DNA from: Balamuthia mandrillaris
Taxonomy: Eukaryota; Discosea; Longamoebia; Balamuthiidae
DNA length: 64,000 nucleotides
Assembly (NCBI GenBank): GCA_031835245.1
Contig: JAVKOQ010000098.1
Coordinates: 32,501-96,500 of the forward strand
Direction of reading: 5' to 3'
The notes under the pieces were generated by a model, which made no database searches, had not been told where the DNA came from, and saw nothing but the letters and a program-made list of their open reading frames with translations. Below, piece by piece: positions 44,119 to 55,604 of the stretch. A program made the position numbers and the translations under genes. Each line of letters starts with the position of its first letter. Within the stretch, counting starts at the first letter, position 1.

Positions 44119-44430
44119 CAAAGTCTGTCCTCCAACAGTAGCGAATGGAGAGCTTACCGAAAACCCATCACCGAACATCCACCATGTCACTGCCAAATGC
44201 TCCTTCTGCTTGTGCTCTGTTCCTGTTCGTTTCTGGTGGGCATGAATCGATATCCCAAAAGTCCTTGTGCCGTCGTTAAATTGTTGGCGAACCATCGCCG
44301 AGAGGGAGAGGATCGTTACTTCACAATCTTCAAAGCCGGGGTAAAGCGTTTCAACTCCACAGCAGCGAGTCCATAATGTTGAATCACGAACGATGAACCA
44401 AGAGAGAGAATGTGAGCAATGTGACCTCAC
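44119..44430 (-). CDS. unrecognised exon upstream of the F-box/ankyrin gene
   Basis: A minus-strand frame opens with ATG at 44430 and reads as ordinary protein (CEVTILSLSAMVRQQFNDGT, then TRTFGISIHAHQKRTG). It reaches a good 5' splice site TTTTCGGTAAGC near 44159. No following exon is identified before the F-box/ankyrin start. It may be a 5' exon of that gene, a separate small gene, or a gene relic. Codon use and sequence complexity favour real or once-real coding DNA. Confidence 0.3.
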
Positions 44431-44578
44431 ACTTGACCATTATATCAACCTAATATCTTCGATCTGTATGTTTGGCATATTATATGAAAGATCTCATCCT
44501 AATAGAAAATATCTATATGTAGGTTTATGCTACATATTATGGAATGGTGGTTAACTTTTCCATCCTACGATGGTGGAT

Positions 44579-44645
44579 AGGTATAAATAAGCCTACGAGG
44601 CGTCGACACAAAAAATCGAACAAGAAAAGAAAGAAAATAAAAAAG
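44579..44645 (+). promoter_or_regulatory. CRIPT core promoter: TATA box and GTCGAC
   Basis: GGTATAAATAAG (TATA box, about 44580) lies 65 bases before the CRIPT ATG. GTCGAC with ACA after it follows at 44602-44607. The short distance to the start suggests a very short 5' UTR. Confidence 0.6.
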
Positions 44646-45103
44646 ATGGTGTGCAAAAAGTGCGAGAAGAAGCTCAAGCAGAACGTGATTTGTCCGGACC
44701 CTTGGAAAGAAGGCTCACGAAATGCCACCAAGTGCGTATATCTTCCCTTTTTCTCTCTCTCTCTTTCTGTGTGTGTATTCATCAAAAAAAAAACAGGGAT
44801 AGGAAAGTGAACGAAAACAAGATATTGACAACGAAGCGACGCTTCAACCCGTACCAAAAGCAGTGCCGCATCTGCAAGACCACCGTCCCGCAAGAGGGTT
44901 GCAACTACTGCCAACCCTGCGCCTACAAAAAAGGTACCATCCATCTTGTTTTTTCTTCCCTCTTCTCTTCACCCTTTCGCTCACTCACTCACTCCCATCT
45001 TTCACTTTCTTTGTTTATTCTTTTTCGTGTGGCCAAAGGCGTGTGCGCCATGTGTGGCAAACAGATCCTCGACACGACCATGTACAAACAAAGCGTCAAA
45101 TGA
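44646..45103 (+). CDS. CRIPT: CRIPT zinc-ribbon protein
   Basis: Three exons (44646-44731, 44797-44933, 45039-45103) close in phase to 95 residues, near the 101 of human CRIPT. Conserved stretches: MVCKKCEKKLKQ, KVNENKILTTKRRFNPY, CRICKTTVPQEGCNYC.CAYKKG and CAMCGKQILDT..YKQS. The four CxxC pairs make two zinc sites. CRIPT was named for binding a PSD-95 PDZ domain and is also linked to the minor/major spliceosome. In protists the splicing role is more likely. The first intron carries a short CT tract. Confidence 0.95.
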
Positions 45104-45177
45104 TGATCTCTTCCGCTCATTCCTTCTGCTTGTCCACCACCAAAAAAAAAAACCATTCAAAAATTGTACATAAAAAT

Positions 45178-45200
45178 AATTTCTTCTTTCTTTCTTTCTT

Positions 45201-45237
<37 letters not shown>

Positions 45238-45246
45238 CTTGTCGTT

Positions 45247-45334
<88 letters not shown>

Positions 45335-45376
45335 GTCGTTTCTTTCTTGTCGTTTCTTTCTTTCTTTCTTGTCGTT

Positions 45377-45428
<52 letters not shown>

Positions 45429-45438
45429 GTCGTTTCTT
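45178..45438. repeat. TTTC microsatellite, about 260 bases
   Basis: Nearly perfect TTTC units with a CT patch (45208-45235) and several TTGTCG interruptions. It occupies the interval between the CRIPT stop and the stop of the convergent phosphotransferase gene. Confidence 0.95.
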
Positions 45439-45443
45439 AGAGG

Positions 45444-46588
45444 CTATTCTTGTTTGATGGCAGCACGAACTTTACCAAAGGGCTGCCCCGTCTGGCTGGG
45501 CGGGGGGTAGGGGATGGTCAGGCAGCTGATCTGCAGGTGAGCGCAGAGCTGCGAGATGACCGAAAGGACAAAGTGCAGGTACACCGCCAGAAGAAGGGAG
45601 AGCAGGGAGTAGAGAACGACCACCTCCACCTTCACCTCCGACGCGCCCTGAAGAGGGAGTTGAGCTGGAAGAAGGTGAGGGAAACGGAGGAGCAGGAGTT
45701 GGATGGAGAGGCCGAGGAGAGGGAGGAGGTGGACAGGGTTCCAGATGTTGTATTCCTCGCGCATGATGCGGGCGATGAGTATCCGATTCTAGTTTTTGTG
45801 TGAAAAAGAAATGATGAGAAAAAAAGAGAGAAGAAAGAAGAAGAAGAAGAAACAGCAGAAACAAAGAAAAAAACAAACCAAGATGTAAGAGAACATGACG
45901 CCAAGGAAGAACAGGCAGGCGGTTGTATGGGTGATCATCAGTTGCTCTTTGGAGAGGTGGAACCAGGCGGAGCAGCTGCCCACCGCTATTGTCATTGGGA
46001 GCAGCATGGAGATGGCCTTCAGCAGGCTCTTCTTTTGAAGGTAGACTATGCGGAGCACCGCCATCGTGCTTTTATTGTTTTGGTTTGGTTTGTTAGAAGA
46101 AATGAAACGAAATGATATAAAAAGCACAAGAGGACGTACTTATAGATGGACATGACGATGCCAGCCACAAAGAGAGTGGCGAGGAGAACTCTGTTCAAAG
46201 GAGCTTCAGCAGGCAACACGCCCACAAGAGAGGGAGGAAGGTTTGCTCCTAACAACTGCTCCACCGCACTTCCGACTTGAACCGGACCAGACCAAAGGCT
46301 TTGGCCTTGTTTTAGGGAGAAAAAGGATTAGAAACAGTTCCTCAACGAAGAGAGAAAGAAACGATAAGAAAGAATAAAAGAAATGTCAGCAGCAGCTAAT
46401 CAGTCATTCGACAGTTTGAAGTCAAAGTGACTATATTCCTGAGTATAAACAGGAACAAAGAAAGCAGCGCTGATGTTTAGAAAAAACAATAGATTTTGCA
46501 ACCTGTTTAACGCGACGAGCATGATAAAGTGCACGCAGCGCAGATAGGGATGCGTTTCACTAAAACAAAAAAAAACAAATGAAGAGAG

Positions 46589-46631
<43 letters not shown>

Positions 46632-47539
46632 ACCATATAAACCAGTCATGATCAAGAAAGAGGTCATCACTAATTGCCCTTCTGTGGGATTTCCGACCAT
46701 TCCAAGAATGAGCTTTCCTGTGTAAAACCTGTTTCATTTTTGGATATCAGCAAACGTTGTCTCTGAGTTTGATCCCAAAGAGAAGAAATAAAGGGAGAAA
46801 ACAAGTACTCTTCCCAATGCGCCATGATGAATGGCAACGCGATAGCACAAAAGATGAAGAAAGCCTCCCAACCGGTCATCCCTCCTCCATTACTCAACAA
46901 AATGCTTGCCATCTTTCAAACAAAATTGGGAACGTAAAAATCGAAGAAGAAGAATAACCAGAAGAAGAAAAAGAAGAGCAAAAATAAGAACAAGAAAGAT
47001 GATCAATACGAACCACCACGAAGAGTGAATCACATCCTTATGATAGAAAATTATAGTTAGTAATATATGGTTAGTAATATTACGCGAGAGGAAGAGAGAA
47101 GAGAATAGAGAAGACAGAAAGTAAGGGTAAGGACAAACCATGATCGAAAAGCTCTCCTAGGGGTGAGGAAGTCCCAGTTCTCCGCGCTTGTCGTCCATCC
47201 ACGTTATCAAAGATCTGATAGAGGTAAACGCCAAGGGCAGCATAGAAGTAGACCCAAGGTGGGCATGTGCCATTCACATTGGGACAGAAGTAGAGGATGG
47301 TAAGGCAGTTGCCCAACAGGAAGAAGAAGCCTGTCAATGTGATCTGTTTTTGTTTGGCGTTGTTGAGTAAAGAAGAGGGATGGCGGAGTGACAGGGAGGA
47401 GAAAAGAGCATCGCGAGAATTAATGAGAGGACGAGGGCAACGGAAGCAGAGTGGGAAAAAAAGAGGAGTGAAGAAAGACAAGAACGAGAAGCGACAAGAG
47501 AGAGAAAGAGAGAAGCAGAGAAAGGGTGCGAGAGGGAGA

Positions 47540-47576
<37 letters not shown>

Positions 47577-47892
47577 AGAAAGAGAAGAGGAAAGAGAAGC
47601 GAGAGGAGAAAAGCGGAAACTAGAGAGGCGAGCACGCACCATATTAGGACTGTCGGTGTCGAATGAAGGCAGGCATTAAAAGCGACGGTCAGTGTAACCT
47701 TGAAAACAAAACAAGCAACGACAAACAGCAAATGAGGAAAAGGGGCACGCACGCCATCCAAATGGGAAACAGGGTCCGGCAGCACCAGTCCCAGTGTTTC
47801 TTGAGGAAGAGGTTGGCGAGGATGGACTTGTCCTCGCCCGAGTACTTGTAGTGCTTCAAGTTGTCCAGCCCTTGCTCCGAAATGTACGGCAT
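45444..47892 (-). CDS. choline/ethanolamine phosphotransferase (CDP-alcohol phosphatidyltransferase)
   Basis: Nine exons (47892-47753, 47649-47640, 47343-47139, 47036-47014, 46912-46809, 46728-46634, 46305-46140, 46068-45879, 45788-45444) close in phase to 425 residues. The family signature DGRQARRTGTSSPLGELFDH followed by GCD is complete (about 99-121). WKHYKYS-like and HWEEFYTGKLILG stretches match CEPT1/EPT1. Several hydrophobic helices are present, with a C-terminal AHLQI. The enzyme joins CDP-choline or CDP-ethanolamine to diacylglycerol in the ER/Golgi, the last Kennedy pathway step. Exon 2 is only 10 bases and encodes the Pro-Asn-Met of the conserved APN motif. Substrate choice cannot be read from sequence. 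Confidence 0.9.
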
Positions 47893-48954
47893 GCTGCGGC
47901 TACTTTGTTCAACTGAAGCCTCTCTTTGTTCTTCAGTGCGTGCGAAAGTGAATCACGCAAAAAAAATAAAAATAAATAAATAAATGAATAAATCAAAAAT
48001 AAATAAATCAAAAATATTGTGATAAATCAAAAAGGGGGGAGTAGCAAAGCGGATTGGGAGGTGTTCGGCAAGTAGAATTTAAGGGCGCAACTTTGCTGCT
48101 ACTTGTTTTCACTACACTACACCGCGCTACGCTACACTGCACTGCTTCTACTCCGCTCCCGGTGTTTCTGGTTTTTGTGGTGTAAACGAAAAAAGAAAAA
48201 AATAAAAACCGCCAAAAAAAAAAAAAAAAGAGGAACAAAAATTATACATGAATGAATGAATGAAGGAATGAATGGAAAACGGCGGTTAAAAAAATTGAAA
48301 AATGAAAATGATAAAAATGAAAGAAAAGAGAAGAGAAGAAAAGAAAAAAGAAGGCGCCATGGATGACAGGAGTGAAAGGAAAGAAAAATTATGGAAAGAA
48401 AAATATGGAAAGAAAGAAAAAAAATTAAAAAAGAAAAAAAATGGGGGATGACAGCTCTTCGCTGACATGTTAAATGAAGAAAAAAAAAAACTCATCTGCT
48501 GTGCTATTTTCGTTCACGAATGCTGCAGAAGGGGGAGGCCGATTATGTCGACAAATATTCAAATGTCCGCGGAAAATCGGTCGTGCAGAGGATGAGCTGG
48601 CTTGCTGCAGCGATTCCTGGAAAGAGGATAAGTCGACATAAATATCTTGAAAAAAGGTAAACCGTTAAAATTCTTCATTTTTTGAAATCTGAAAAGAAAG
48701 TTTTTTACAAAGAAAAAAAAAGAAAAGAAAAGAAATCTGCCTCTCGATTTCGATTGGAACCTTTTCGATTGGTTTTTTTTGTTGTTGAAACAAACAAAAA
48801 AAAAAAGGGTACCATGGAATTGTTTTCCTCTCTCTCCTTCGCTTCCTTTACGACGACGAACTAACATGCTTTTTTAAAAAAAAAACAGATTTTAAAAAAA
48901 ACGTAGAGAGAGCCATTGTTTTTATTTTATTTATTATTTTTTTTTTTCGCTACG
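47893..48954. promoter_or_regulatory. divergent intergenic region with two GTCGAC motifs
   Basis: Over 1 kb separates the starts of the phosphotransferase (minus) and the CTK3-like gene (plus). It is A/T-rich with poly-A runs, GAATGAATGAAT repeats near 48250 and AGAAAAG repeats. GTCGAC occurs at 48547 (ATGTCGACAAATATTC) and 48632 (AAGTCGACATAAATATC). No gene is seen in it. Confidence 0.55.
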
Positions 48955-49182
48955 ATGGACGACACCCAAACGTTAGACCGCTGGGAAAACGCACTGCGGC
49001 ACTTGACCGAGTCTCGCAACGCCATTGCTCACGCCACCAAGTTGGCGGTGGACAATGCTGCCCTCCACACAGAGCTCTTCTCTCTTCTCTATGACCGACT
49101 AGAAAGAGTACTTTTTTCTTCTCTTCTTCTTTTTTAAAGCTTTTTTTATCGTTTCTTCTTCTCCTCCTCCTCTTCCTTCTTT

Positions 49183-49218
<36 letters not shown>

Positions 49219-51045
49219 ACCGCTTTATTTATTTTTAAATCTTAGTCTTCACACAAACGAAGAAGAGCTTTATTCTATTTACTGGACTCGATCTGTCAAA
49301 CGGCACTCAAACACAAAGAACAAAAGAAACAACGACAGCTAAAACTGCGCAGCAACAGCAAAGAAAGAGAGGAGCGAGAGGAAGAGGAAGAAGAGGCAGA
49401 AAGAGTGGAAAATAATGGAGTCAACGAAGAAGAAGCAGAAAACATCAAGCTGTTGGAGGGCTTCCGTCTTTTGGTGGAACGCAACTTGGGCGGCATTATT
49501 GCCGCAATGCTCAGCGACAACAAGAAGGAGAGAATGATGCTGTTGAGTGGTGTTGGAGGAAGTAACAGCAACGACGAGGCTGCGGCCGCCGCGGCAGCTT
49601 ATGATCAACAAGTGAAACACACTCGTTCTGCTGTTCAAAAGGTTTTCCTTTCTTTTCTTGCTCTCTTCTTTCCCCCTTTTTTCCTTCAGTTCTTTCCCCC
49701 CTTTTTTCTTCACTTTTCATTATTTTTATTAACAAAACAAAAAAAAAGGTGTTTGAGGTGTGGACAAAGAGAGGGGTCTTTTCAAGAGCAGCTTTGCAGA
49801 ATGTTTGTCAGAGTACAGAAGGAGCTTTCTTGTATGTATTCCCCCCCTCCCCCCCTCCCCTCTCAACGCTGTCTTTCCTGTTTTTTGATTGTAACTTTTG
49901 CTCTCTCTCTCTCTCTCATTCCATAATATTTTCTCTTCAACAGGACTCAGAAATCAAATGCTGAGAAACGTAAACATCAAAGCCCAAGCGTCGAAAGTTG
50001 TCTTCGCGAAATCGAAGAGGAGCGAAAAGAGGTACAAAATCTTCCCCCCTTCTCATTTCTTTGTTTCTCCTCTCTCAAATAAGTTTTTATTCAAAAATCT
50101 AATCCTTTTTCAAAACAGCACAAACGACTAAAGTTGGAAAGGGCTTTGCGGCCGCACCTCGAAAACGGAGAATACGTTGACGAGTTTGAAGAAATGTGGG
50201 AAAGAGCTTCTCCATTGGCCCATTACGCTCGTCTCTTTCCTCCATCCTCATCTGCTTCCTCATCTCTTTCTTCTTCTTCTTCTTCTTCTTCTTTTGCTTC
50301 TTTTCCGGAACATTTTAGCAACAGCAGCAGCAACAAATCCAATCAACGAACGGTTTTTTTCTCGTTCGACAACACCAACTTTAAAGGAACAGACAATTTA
50401 GGCTCCACAACGAAAGAAAGTAAGCAAAATAGTAACACCAACAAAAGATTTCGTTCCGACAATAGCCTATCATCTTCATACGTGAACGGAGATTCCTCCT
50501 CCACCGAAAACACGCCTTCTCCTGGAGACACCACTCCGTCTCCTCTTTCTTCCGGTTCCACAAATGCCTCTTCTTCTTCTTCATCTTCCTCCTCCACTTT
50601 ATCAACAAGCAACAAACCATCTTCTGTACCAACGCCCTCTCCATCCCTTTCAACTACCACCGCAACAACTTCAACTAGTAAAACAGGTTTATTACCTCTT
50701 CCTCATCCTCCGTTTGCTTCCTCCCCTCTTTCATCCAAAATGGTCTCCTCGGCTTCACTCATGTGGGGACCAACCCCACCATCGCTCCCTCTTCCTCCTT
50801 TTCTTCGTCCATTGCCGTTTCAACCGTTTGCTGCATCCGTTTCTCCGTTGAGCACTCCTTTCCCTTTCCCCCCTCAACCTTCTTTTCCGGCGGCGTTTCC
50901 GTTTCGTCCGCCGCCTTCCCTTCCCTCTTCCGTTTCGGCGGCTCTTCTTCTCAATCGAACGTTCACTGCTGCCGCTACCGCTGCTTCTTCCTCCTCAACT
51001 TCGCTTGCTTCTGCGTCTTCTTCCTCTTCTTCAACGTCTTCCTAG
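48955..51045 (+). CDS. CTK3-like CTD-interacting-domain protein
   Basis: Five exons (48955-49107, 49246-49641, 49749-49831, 49944-50031, 50119-51045) close in phase to 548 residues. The N-terminus fits the CID/ENTH-like fold of the gamma subunit of CTD kinase I: LRHLTESRNAIAHATKLAVD, then ALFYLLDSICQTALKH, then VFEVWTKRGVFSRAALQNV. Such proteins act with a Ctk1/CDK12-type kinase on the RNA polymerase II tail. A short Lys/Arg-rich linker and a helix (FEEMWERASPLAHYARLF) follow. The last 270 residues are Ser/Pro/Thr-rich and low-complexity. An SCAF/RPRD-type CID protein is the alternative. Confidence 0.72.
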
Positions 51046-51150
51046 AATCATCACCAATGTATATCAATCGCTTTGAATCCACATAAGAAAAGAAAAGAAA
51101 AATGAAAGGAAAGCTGTAAAAAAACAATGTTATGCTTTTCGTTCTTTGTT

Positions 51151-54100
51151 TTAAAACAAAGATGTAAAAGAAGGAGTAAAACTCGCATACTCTCTTTCTT
51201 CCTCCTCCTCCTCTGACGCTTCCTCTTCTCCTTCTTCTCTATCGCTCGCTGCCTCGTTCAAATCCACCGCAAAGTTCCATATCTTCAGGGTGTGATCCGC
51301 CGAGGCGGTGACCAAGCGCTGCGAGGAGAACTGCAGCCAATAGATCGAGTTGATGTGTCGCTGCATGGGGTGCCCCAATTCGTAGCTCGTCGGCACTCTC
51401 CATTCCCTCTTCCCTCTTCCCTTGTTTCTTTCCTCTTTCTCTTCTTTGCTTTGAGAGGAGGAGTTGGCCCAAAAGTCTTCGGACATGAGCGAGGAGGAGG
51501 CATCGCGAGAGGTGAAGTTGAGAGGAGACCATACGCGCACGGAGTTGTCTCTCGAGCCGGTGACCAAGCGGTTGAAGTCGAATTGGAGGCTCCAAATGCG
51601 ATCGCGATGGCCCACTAAAGATTGACTCTTAAAATAAGAGTTATCCCCTAAAGACAATCCACATTTGGAATTGTGGCTTTTTTCTTCTTCTTCTTCTTCG
51701 TCTTCTTTGATTTTTGTGTCTTCATCGTGTTCGTCGTTTTCGTTTTCGTTCTCGTTCTCATCATCTTCTATTTCTTCATCGTCGTTTTCTTCGGAGGAAG
51801 CGAGCAGCTTTGTCGTGGAAGAAGAGGAGGTAGGAGAGCCAGAAGGAAACATGGAAGAACGATGAGGATGAAAGAGAGGACGGTAGTGGTGATTGTGACG
51901 ATTAGGATGATGATGATGATGATGATGAGAATGATGAGGTGAAGTAGCATGATGAAAAGGAGGATAAAGATAGCCAGAAGAAGAGGGGGCAGGGGGAAGA
52001 GCAACAGAGGAAGAAGGGACAGAAGAAAGAGGGGGTTTTCGTAAAGGAGAAAGCGAAGTCAAAGAAGAAAGAGAGAAGGAATTAAGAGAAGAAGGAGAAG
52101 TTCCAGCATATGGAAAAGAAGAAAGATTCGAAGACGCAGAGGATGAAGAAATATGAGAAGTCGGAGAACCAGAAGAACGATAAGCGTAATGCGAAGGAGG
52201 AGGAGAGGAACTAAAATATTCGCTCGGGGAGAAGACGGGAACAGAGACAACTGGTTGCGATGTCCTCCGTAAGTCGTAAATGTGAACGCTGAACTCTCCA
52301 GAAGGCCCATCATCTCCCGCCACGATCAACTTGTTTATGTTTCTCTTCAAGTTGAACTGCATCGCCATCACTTTTGTCAATCCTGTTTGAAAATAAGCCA
52401 CACAATCACTTTCTTCTCCGCTTGAAGAAGAAGCAAGGGAAGAACGAGGAGGAACTCGTCCATCCCAAACTTTGATGCATCCATCACTCCCACCGGAGAG
52501 AATGTATCCCGATTCTTCGTCCATTTGCAGACATCGTAACGTCGAAACATCATGAAACGTTCTTATGCATTTTCCCGAAGGAGTTGAAGACGAAGATGTT
52601 GTGCTCATTTCTCCTCCTCGTTGCAAGTCCCAAAGCTTTAACGTCATATCTAAAGAACAAGAGATCAGTTGATTAGATTTCTCGTTCACTCGTATCATTT
52701 GAACAGAGTTGCCGTGAGAATCATCGTTTGTGGTAACGTTCGAGTTTGTCTGTTGAGCAGCGGTTCTGCCTGCTTTGCTCCCAAAAACAGCTCTCAGATA
52801 TCGTTTTGTGTTGATGCTTTCGAATGATTGAGACCATACTTTGATCGTTCGGTCACATGAACACGTATAAAGCAATTCGTCTGTTCCACGTTCTGCTTCT
52901 TCGTCACCGCCTTCTTCTTGTTCCCGAGTTTGTTGTTTGCTCTTTTTATGCTTTTTGGTCTTGTTTGTTTTACGCCTTCTTATTTGTTGTTCATCGCGAT
53001 GTTTTCTTCCCAATTGAATGCAATTAACTGCGCCGTCGTGGGCCTTCATGTCTGCGTGAAAATTTCCTGTGTCTAAGTCCCATCTTGCTAACACTCCTTT
53101 GGCATTGCCGCTCCAAAGTTGTCGCTTCTCTTCTGAGAATTGGATGCAGTAAGCTCGCCTGTCGGAGAGTAGTGTTGTCACAGAGCAATTGCCTTTCGAA
53201 ATGAAGGAGAGAGCGAAGGGTTAGGAGAAGGAGAAAGAAAATGAAAATGAATAAAATGAAAATGAAAAGACAAAGAAAGAGAACAAAAGATTCTAACCTA
53301 ATCGCCAGTTACGTTCAAGTTTGCACTGCTTCACAAATATCGCTCTCCATTCTTTACGTCGCGTTGGAACAACAGCCGCCATCTTTTCGCTGGACTTGTC
53401 ACTCGCATTTTCTTCTCTTTCTTTCTCTTTCTCTATGTCTTTGTTCGTTTCTGTTGTTGCAGGTAGCTTATGCATTTCGCGGGATGTAGATCGTCCCCTT
53501 TTTAATCTTTTTCTTCTCTTTCTTCCACCTCCCAACAAATATTCTTTTCTTGTTGAACTTTCGCCTACATCTTCGTCGTCATCTTCGTCGTCGTCATCTT
53601 CTTCGTATTGTGAACAAACATTTTGTTGTTGTAATTCTTCCTCGTGAAGAGCTCTCTTCCCAAAATAATAGAAGCAAAGACTCCTCCTATTGTTTTTTAA
53701 ATATCAAAAATAATCAGAGAGAGACAGAGAGAGAGAGAACAAGAGATAGGAGAAAGCAAACACAGAAGAGAAGGGAATACCAAAGAGAATTGTCAAGAAC
53801 GAGCTGACGAAGCTGGCGATTGAGCACTGAAATGGTGAGAAGAAGTTCTTTTGGCGGCAAGAAAGAAAGAACCAGTAATATGAGTTCTGTTATAGTTGAT
53901 GGTTGGTGTTTTTGTAAATGTGAGTAAAAGAAAAGAGAAGAGAAGCAACGGAGCAAAATAAAAGAGAACAAAAAGGAAACCTTTAAACAAAAGAAAAAGG
54001 AAAAACGAAAACGAACAAATAGAGAAAGAAAAAAAAGAGAATGACAAAAGCAGAGAATAACAAAAAGAAGAGAAGAGAAGAGAAAAGAAGAGAAGAGGGA

Positions 54101-54677
54101 ACCATGAGGCAACACGCCAAGAAAGCCGCAAGTATTAGTCTCCAAATCCAAGTTGTGTTTTTGCTTTTACACCCAAACACGAAACAACCAACAAAAAAAC
54201 AAAGCATTTAGAAAAGAGCAGAAAAAAACGAGAGGAGAGTGAGCGAGAGAACGAGAGAGAGAGAGAGAGAGAGTATGAGCAAGACAGCGAGACAGCGAGA
54301 CAGAGAGACAGAAAGACAGAGAGACAGAGAGACAAAGACAGAGAGTGAAAAAAACAAACCGAAAACGCAAAGTAGTGTCCCAAATTATCAATGGCAGAGT
54401 GAAGAGCCAGGGAAAGCTCGTCCATCTTGTGGATGAGCTGCAAAGGGACCGAGGCGGGCGTGCGGTAGGCCGCGTTCTTGAGGAAGCGTTCCTTCAGGAG
54501 GTGGTCCAGCGTGGCAATCTCGCCGCGAACCCTGTTGAGCTGATCGGCTGCTTCATGGATGACCTGCCCAAAGTCCTCTTCTCCTTCTGCCTTTCGTGGA
54601 GGAGGAGAAGAAGAATGAGAAGGAGGAGAAGGAGGAGAAGGAGAAGAGGAAGGAGAAGGAGCGTCTTCCTCCATCAT
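51151..54677 (-). CDS. F-box/WD40 repeat protein 2
   Basis: Five exons (54677-54360, 54163-54103, 53886-53781, 53686-53298, 53192-51151) close in phase to 971 residues. A Ser/Pro N-terminus leads to a helical stretch (QVIHEAADQLNRVRGEIATL) of unknown family. The F-box follows (ELILLVLSFLPPKELLLTIS, ending NSLWRSLCFYYFGKRA). Then come six or more WD40 repeats: LWSGNAKGVLARWDL, LLYTCSCDRTIKVWS, LISCSLDMTLKLWDL, ILSGGSDGCIKVWDG, LVTGSRDNSVRVWSP, LVTASADHTLKIWN. A 200-residue Ser/His/acidic insert splits the propeller. It is likely an SCF substrate receptor. Introns carry GA/CT repeats, pyrimidine on the sense strand. Confidence 0.86.
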
Positions 54678-54733
54678 AGCAAAAATCTTTTTCTTTTTTC
54701 TTTTTTCTTTTTTTGCTTTTCGTTTTGTTTTAT

Positions 54734-54973
54734 GTCGACAAATGAAGTGTCCAAGATTGAACTGTTGCAAAGAGGGTGTAAATCTCAGCGAATCGACGGG
54801 AGTGGACATGAACTCTTCCTATCCAGGAGTTTCACAATTTATCTCCGAATGACGTATTTTGGGAAATGTGTAGACAAAGTGTCGACCATAAATATCAGTC
54901 GACATAAAGACCCGTCTACAGAAATGATAAATGTCGACCGTAAATATCAGTCGACAGAATCCAGCATGTCGAC
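54734..54973. promoter_or_regulatory. cluster of six GTCGAC palindromes in a divergent promoter
   Basis: GTCGAC cores start at 54734, 54881, 54898, 54933, 54950 and 54968. The second/third and fourth/fifth pairs are near-identical units, GTCGACC.TAAATATCA then GTCGACA, starting 52 bases apart. They lie between the F-box/WD40 start (54677) and the BOLA3 start (55009), so they could serve both. GTCGAC is its own reverse complement, as expected of a site for a dimeric DNA-binding protein. Confidence 0.6.
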
Positions 54974-55008
54974 GAAAATCAGCGCAAGAAAAGGAACGAA
55001 ACAAAAGA

Positions 55009-55604
55009 ATGAAAGCAGCACTAAGACTACAAACGCCGACGACTGCCGGTCCGTTCGTTTTGCGCAGGCTGGCCGGTGGTGGAGGACAAAGGCATGCCAT
55101 ACGAGCAAAGTCGTATCACAGCGTCGGCAGCGTCCCTTCTCTGCTACCTCGGAGGCCTCTCCCAAGCGTTTTGAGCCCAACCCGCTCCAACAACAACAGC
55201 TTTCAATCACCTCTCCTCCTCGTCCAACAGCAACCACAACAGCCACCGCGCTTCACAAGAAGCTTTTCTACTGCCGGAACACCGCCACCGCAACCAACTA
55301 CCAGAAAGGAACGCATAGAAGCCATTCTCACTGCCCAATTGCAGCCCACTCGCCTGGAGGTCATCGCCACTGCTGGTACACGCACCTTCCTCTGCTTCTC
55401 CTCTTTCTCTTTCCCTTCCTCTGATGCTTTTCTTTGTTTTGTTACAAAGAGGGTTGTCCAGGAGGCTCGGTGACGGTCATCGTGGAGTCGACGGCATTCA
55501 AAGACCTAAACCTGCTGAAACAGCACCGCCTGGTGAAGGACTTGGTCAAGGACGAGATCCAGGACGTGCACGCTTTCCGTGTGCAAACCTCACTCCCCAA
55601 ATAA
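55009..55604 (+). CDS. BOLA3: BOLA3-type mitochondrial BolA protein
   Basis: Two exons (55009-55375, 55450-55604) close in phase to 173 residues. The first about 95 residues are basic and Ser/Pro/Gln-rich (MKAALRLQTPTTAGPFVLRR), a probable mitochondrial presequence plus linker. The BolA domain follows: RKERIEAILTAQLQPTRLEV, then EGCPGGSVTVIVES, then LLKQHRLVKDLVKDEIQDVH, ending FRVQTSLPK. The Cys after the intron and the His near the end fit the cluster ligands of BOLA3, which works with monothiol glutaredoxin 5 and NFU1 to deliver 4Fe-4S clusters to lipoate synthase and complexes I/II. BOLA1 is less likely because the linker lacks the long loop. Confidence 0.88.

Noticed and set aside
45179-45438. 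CRISPR-like or satellite array
   Set aside because: Plain TTTC microsatellite with no spacers.
46400-46560. Extra exon of the phosphotransferase (frame with VHFIMLVALNRLQNLL)
   Set aside because: Its phase does not fit either neighbour, while joining 46634 directly to 46305 closes the frame and gives family-like sequence.
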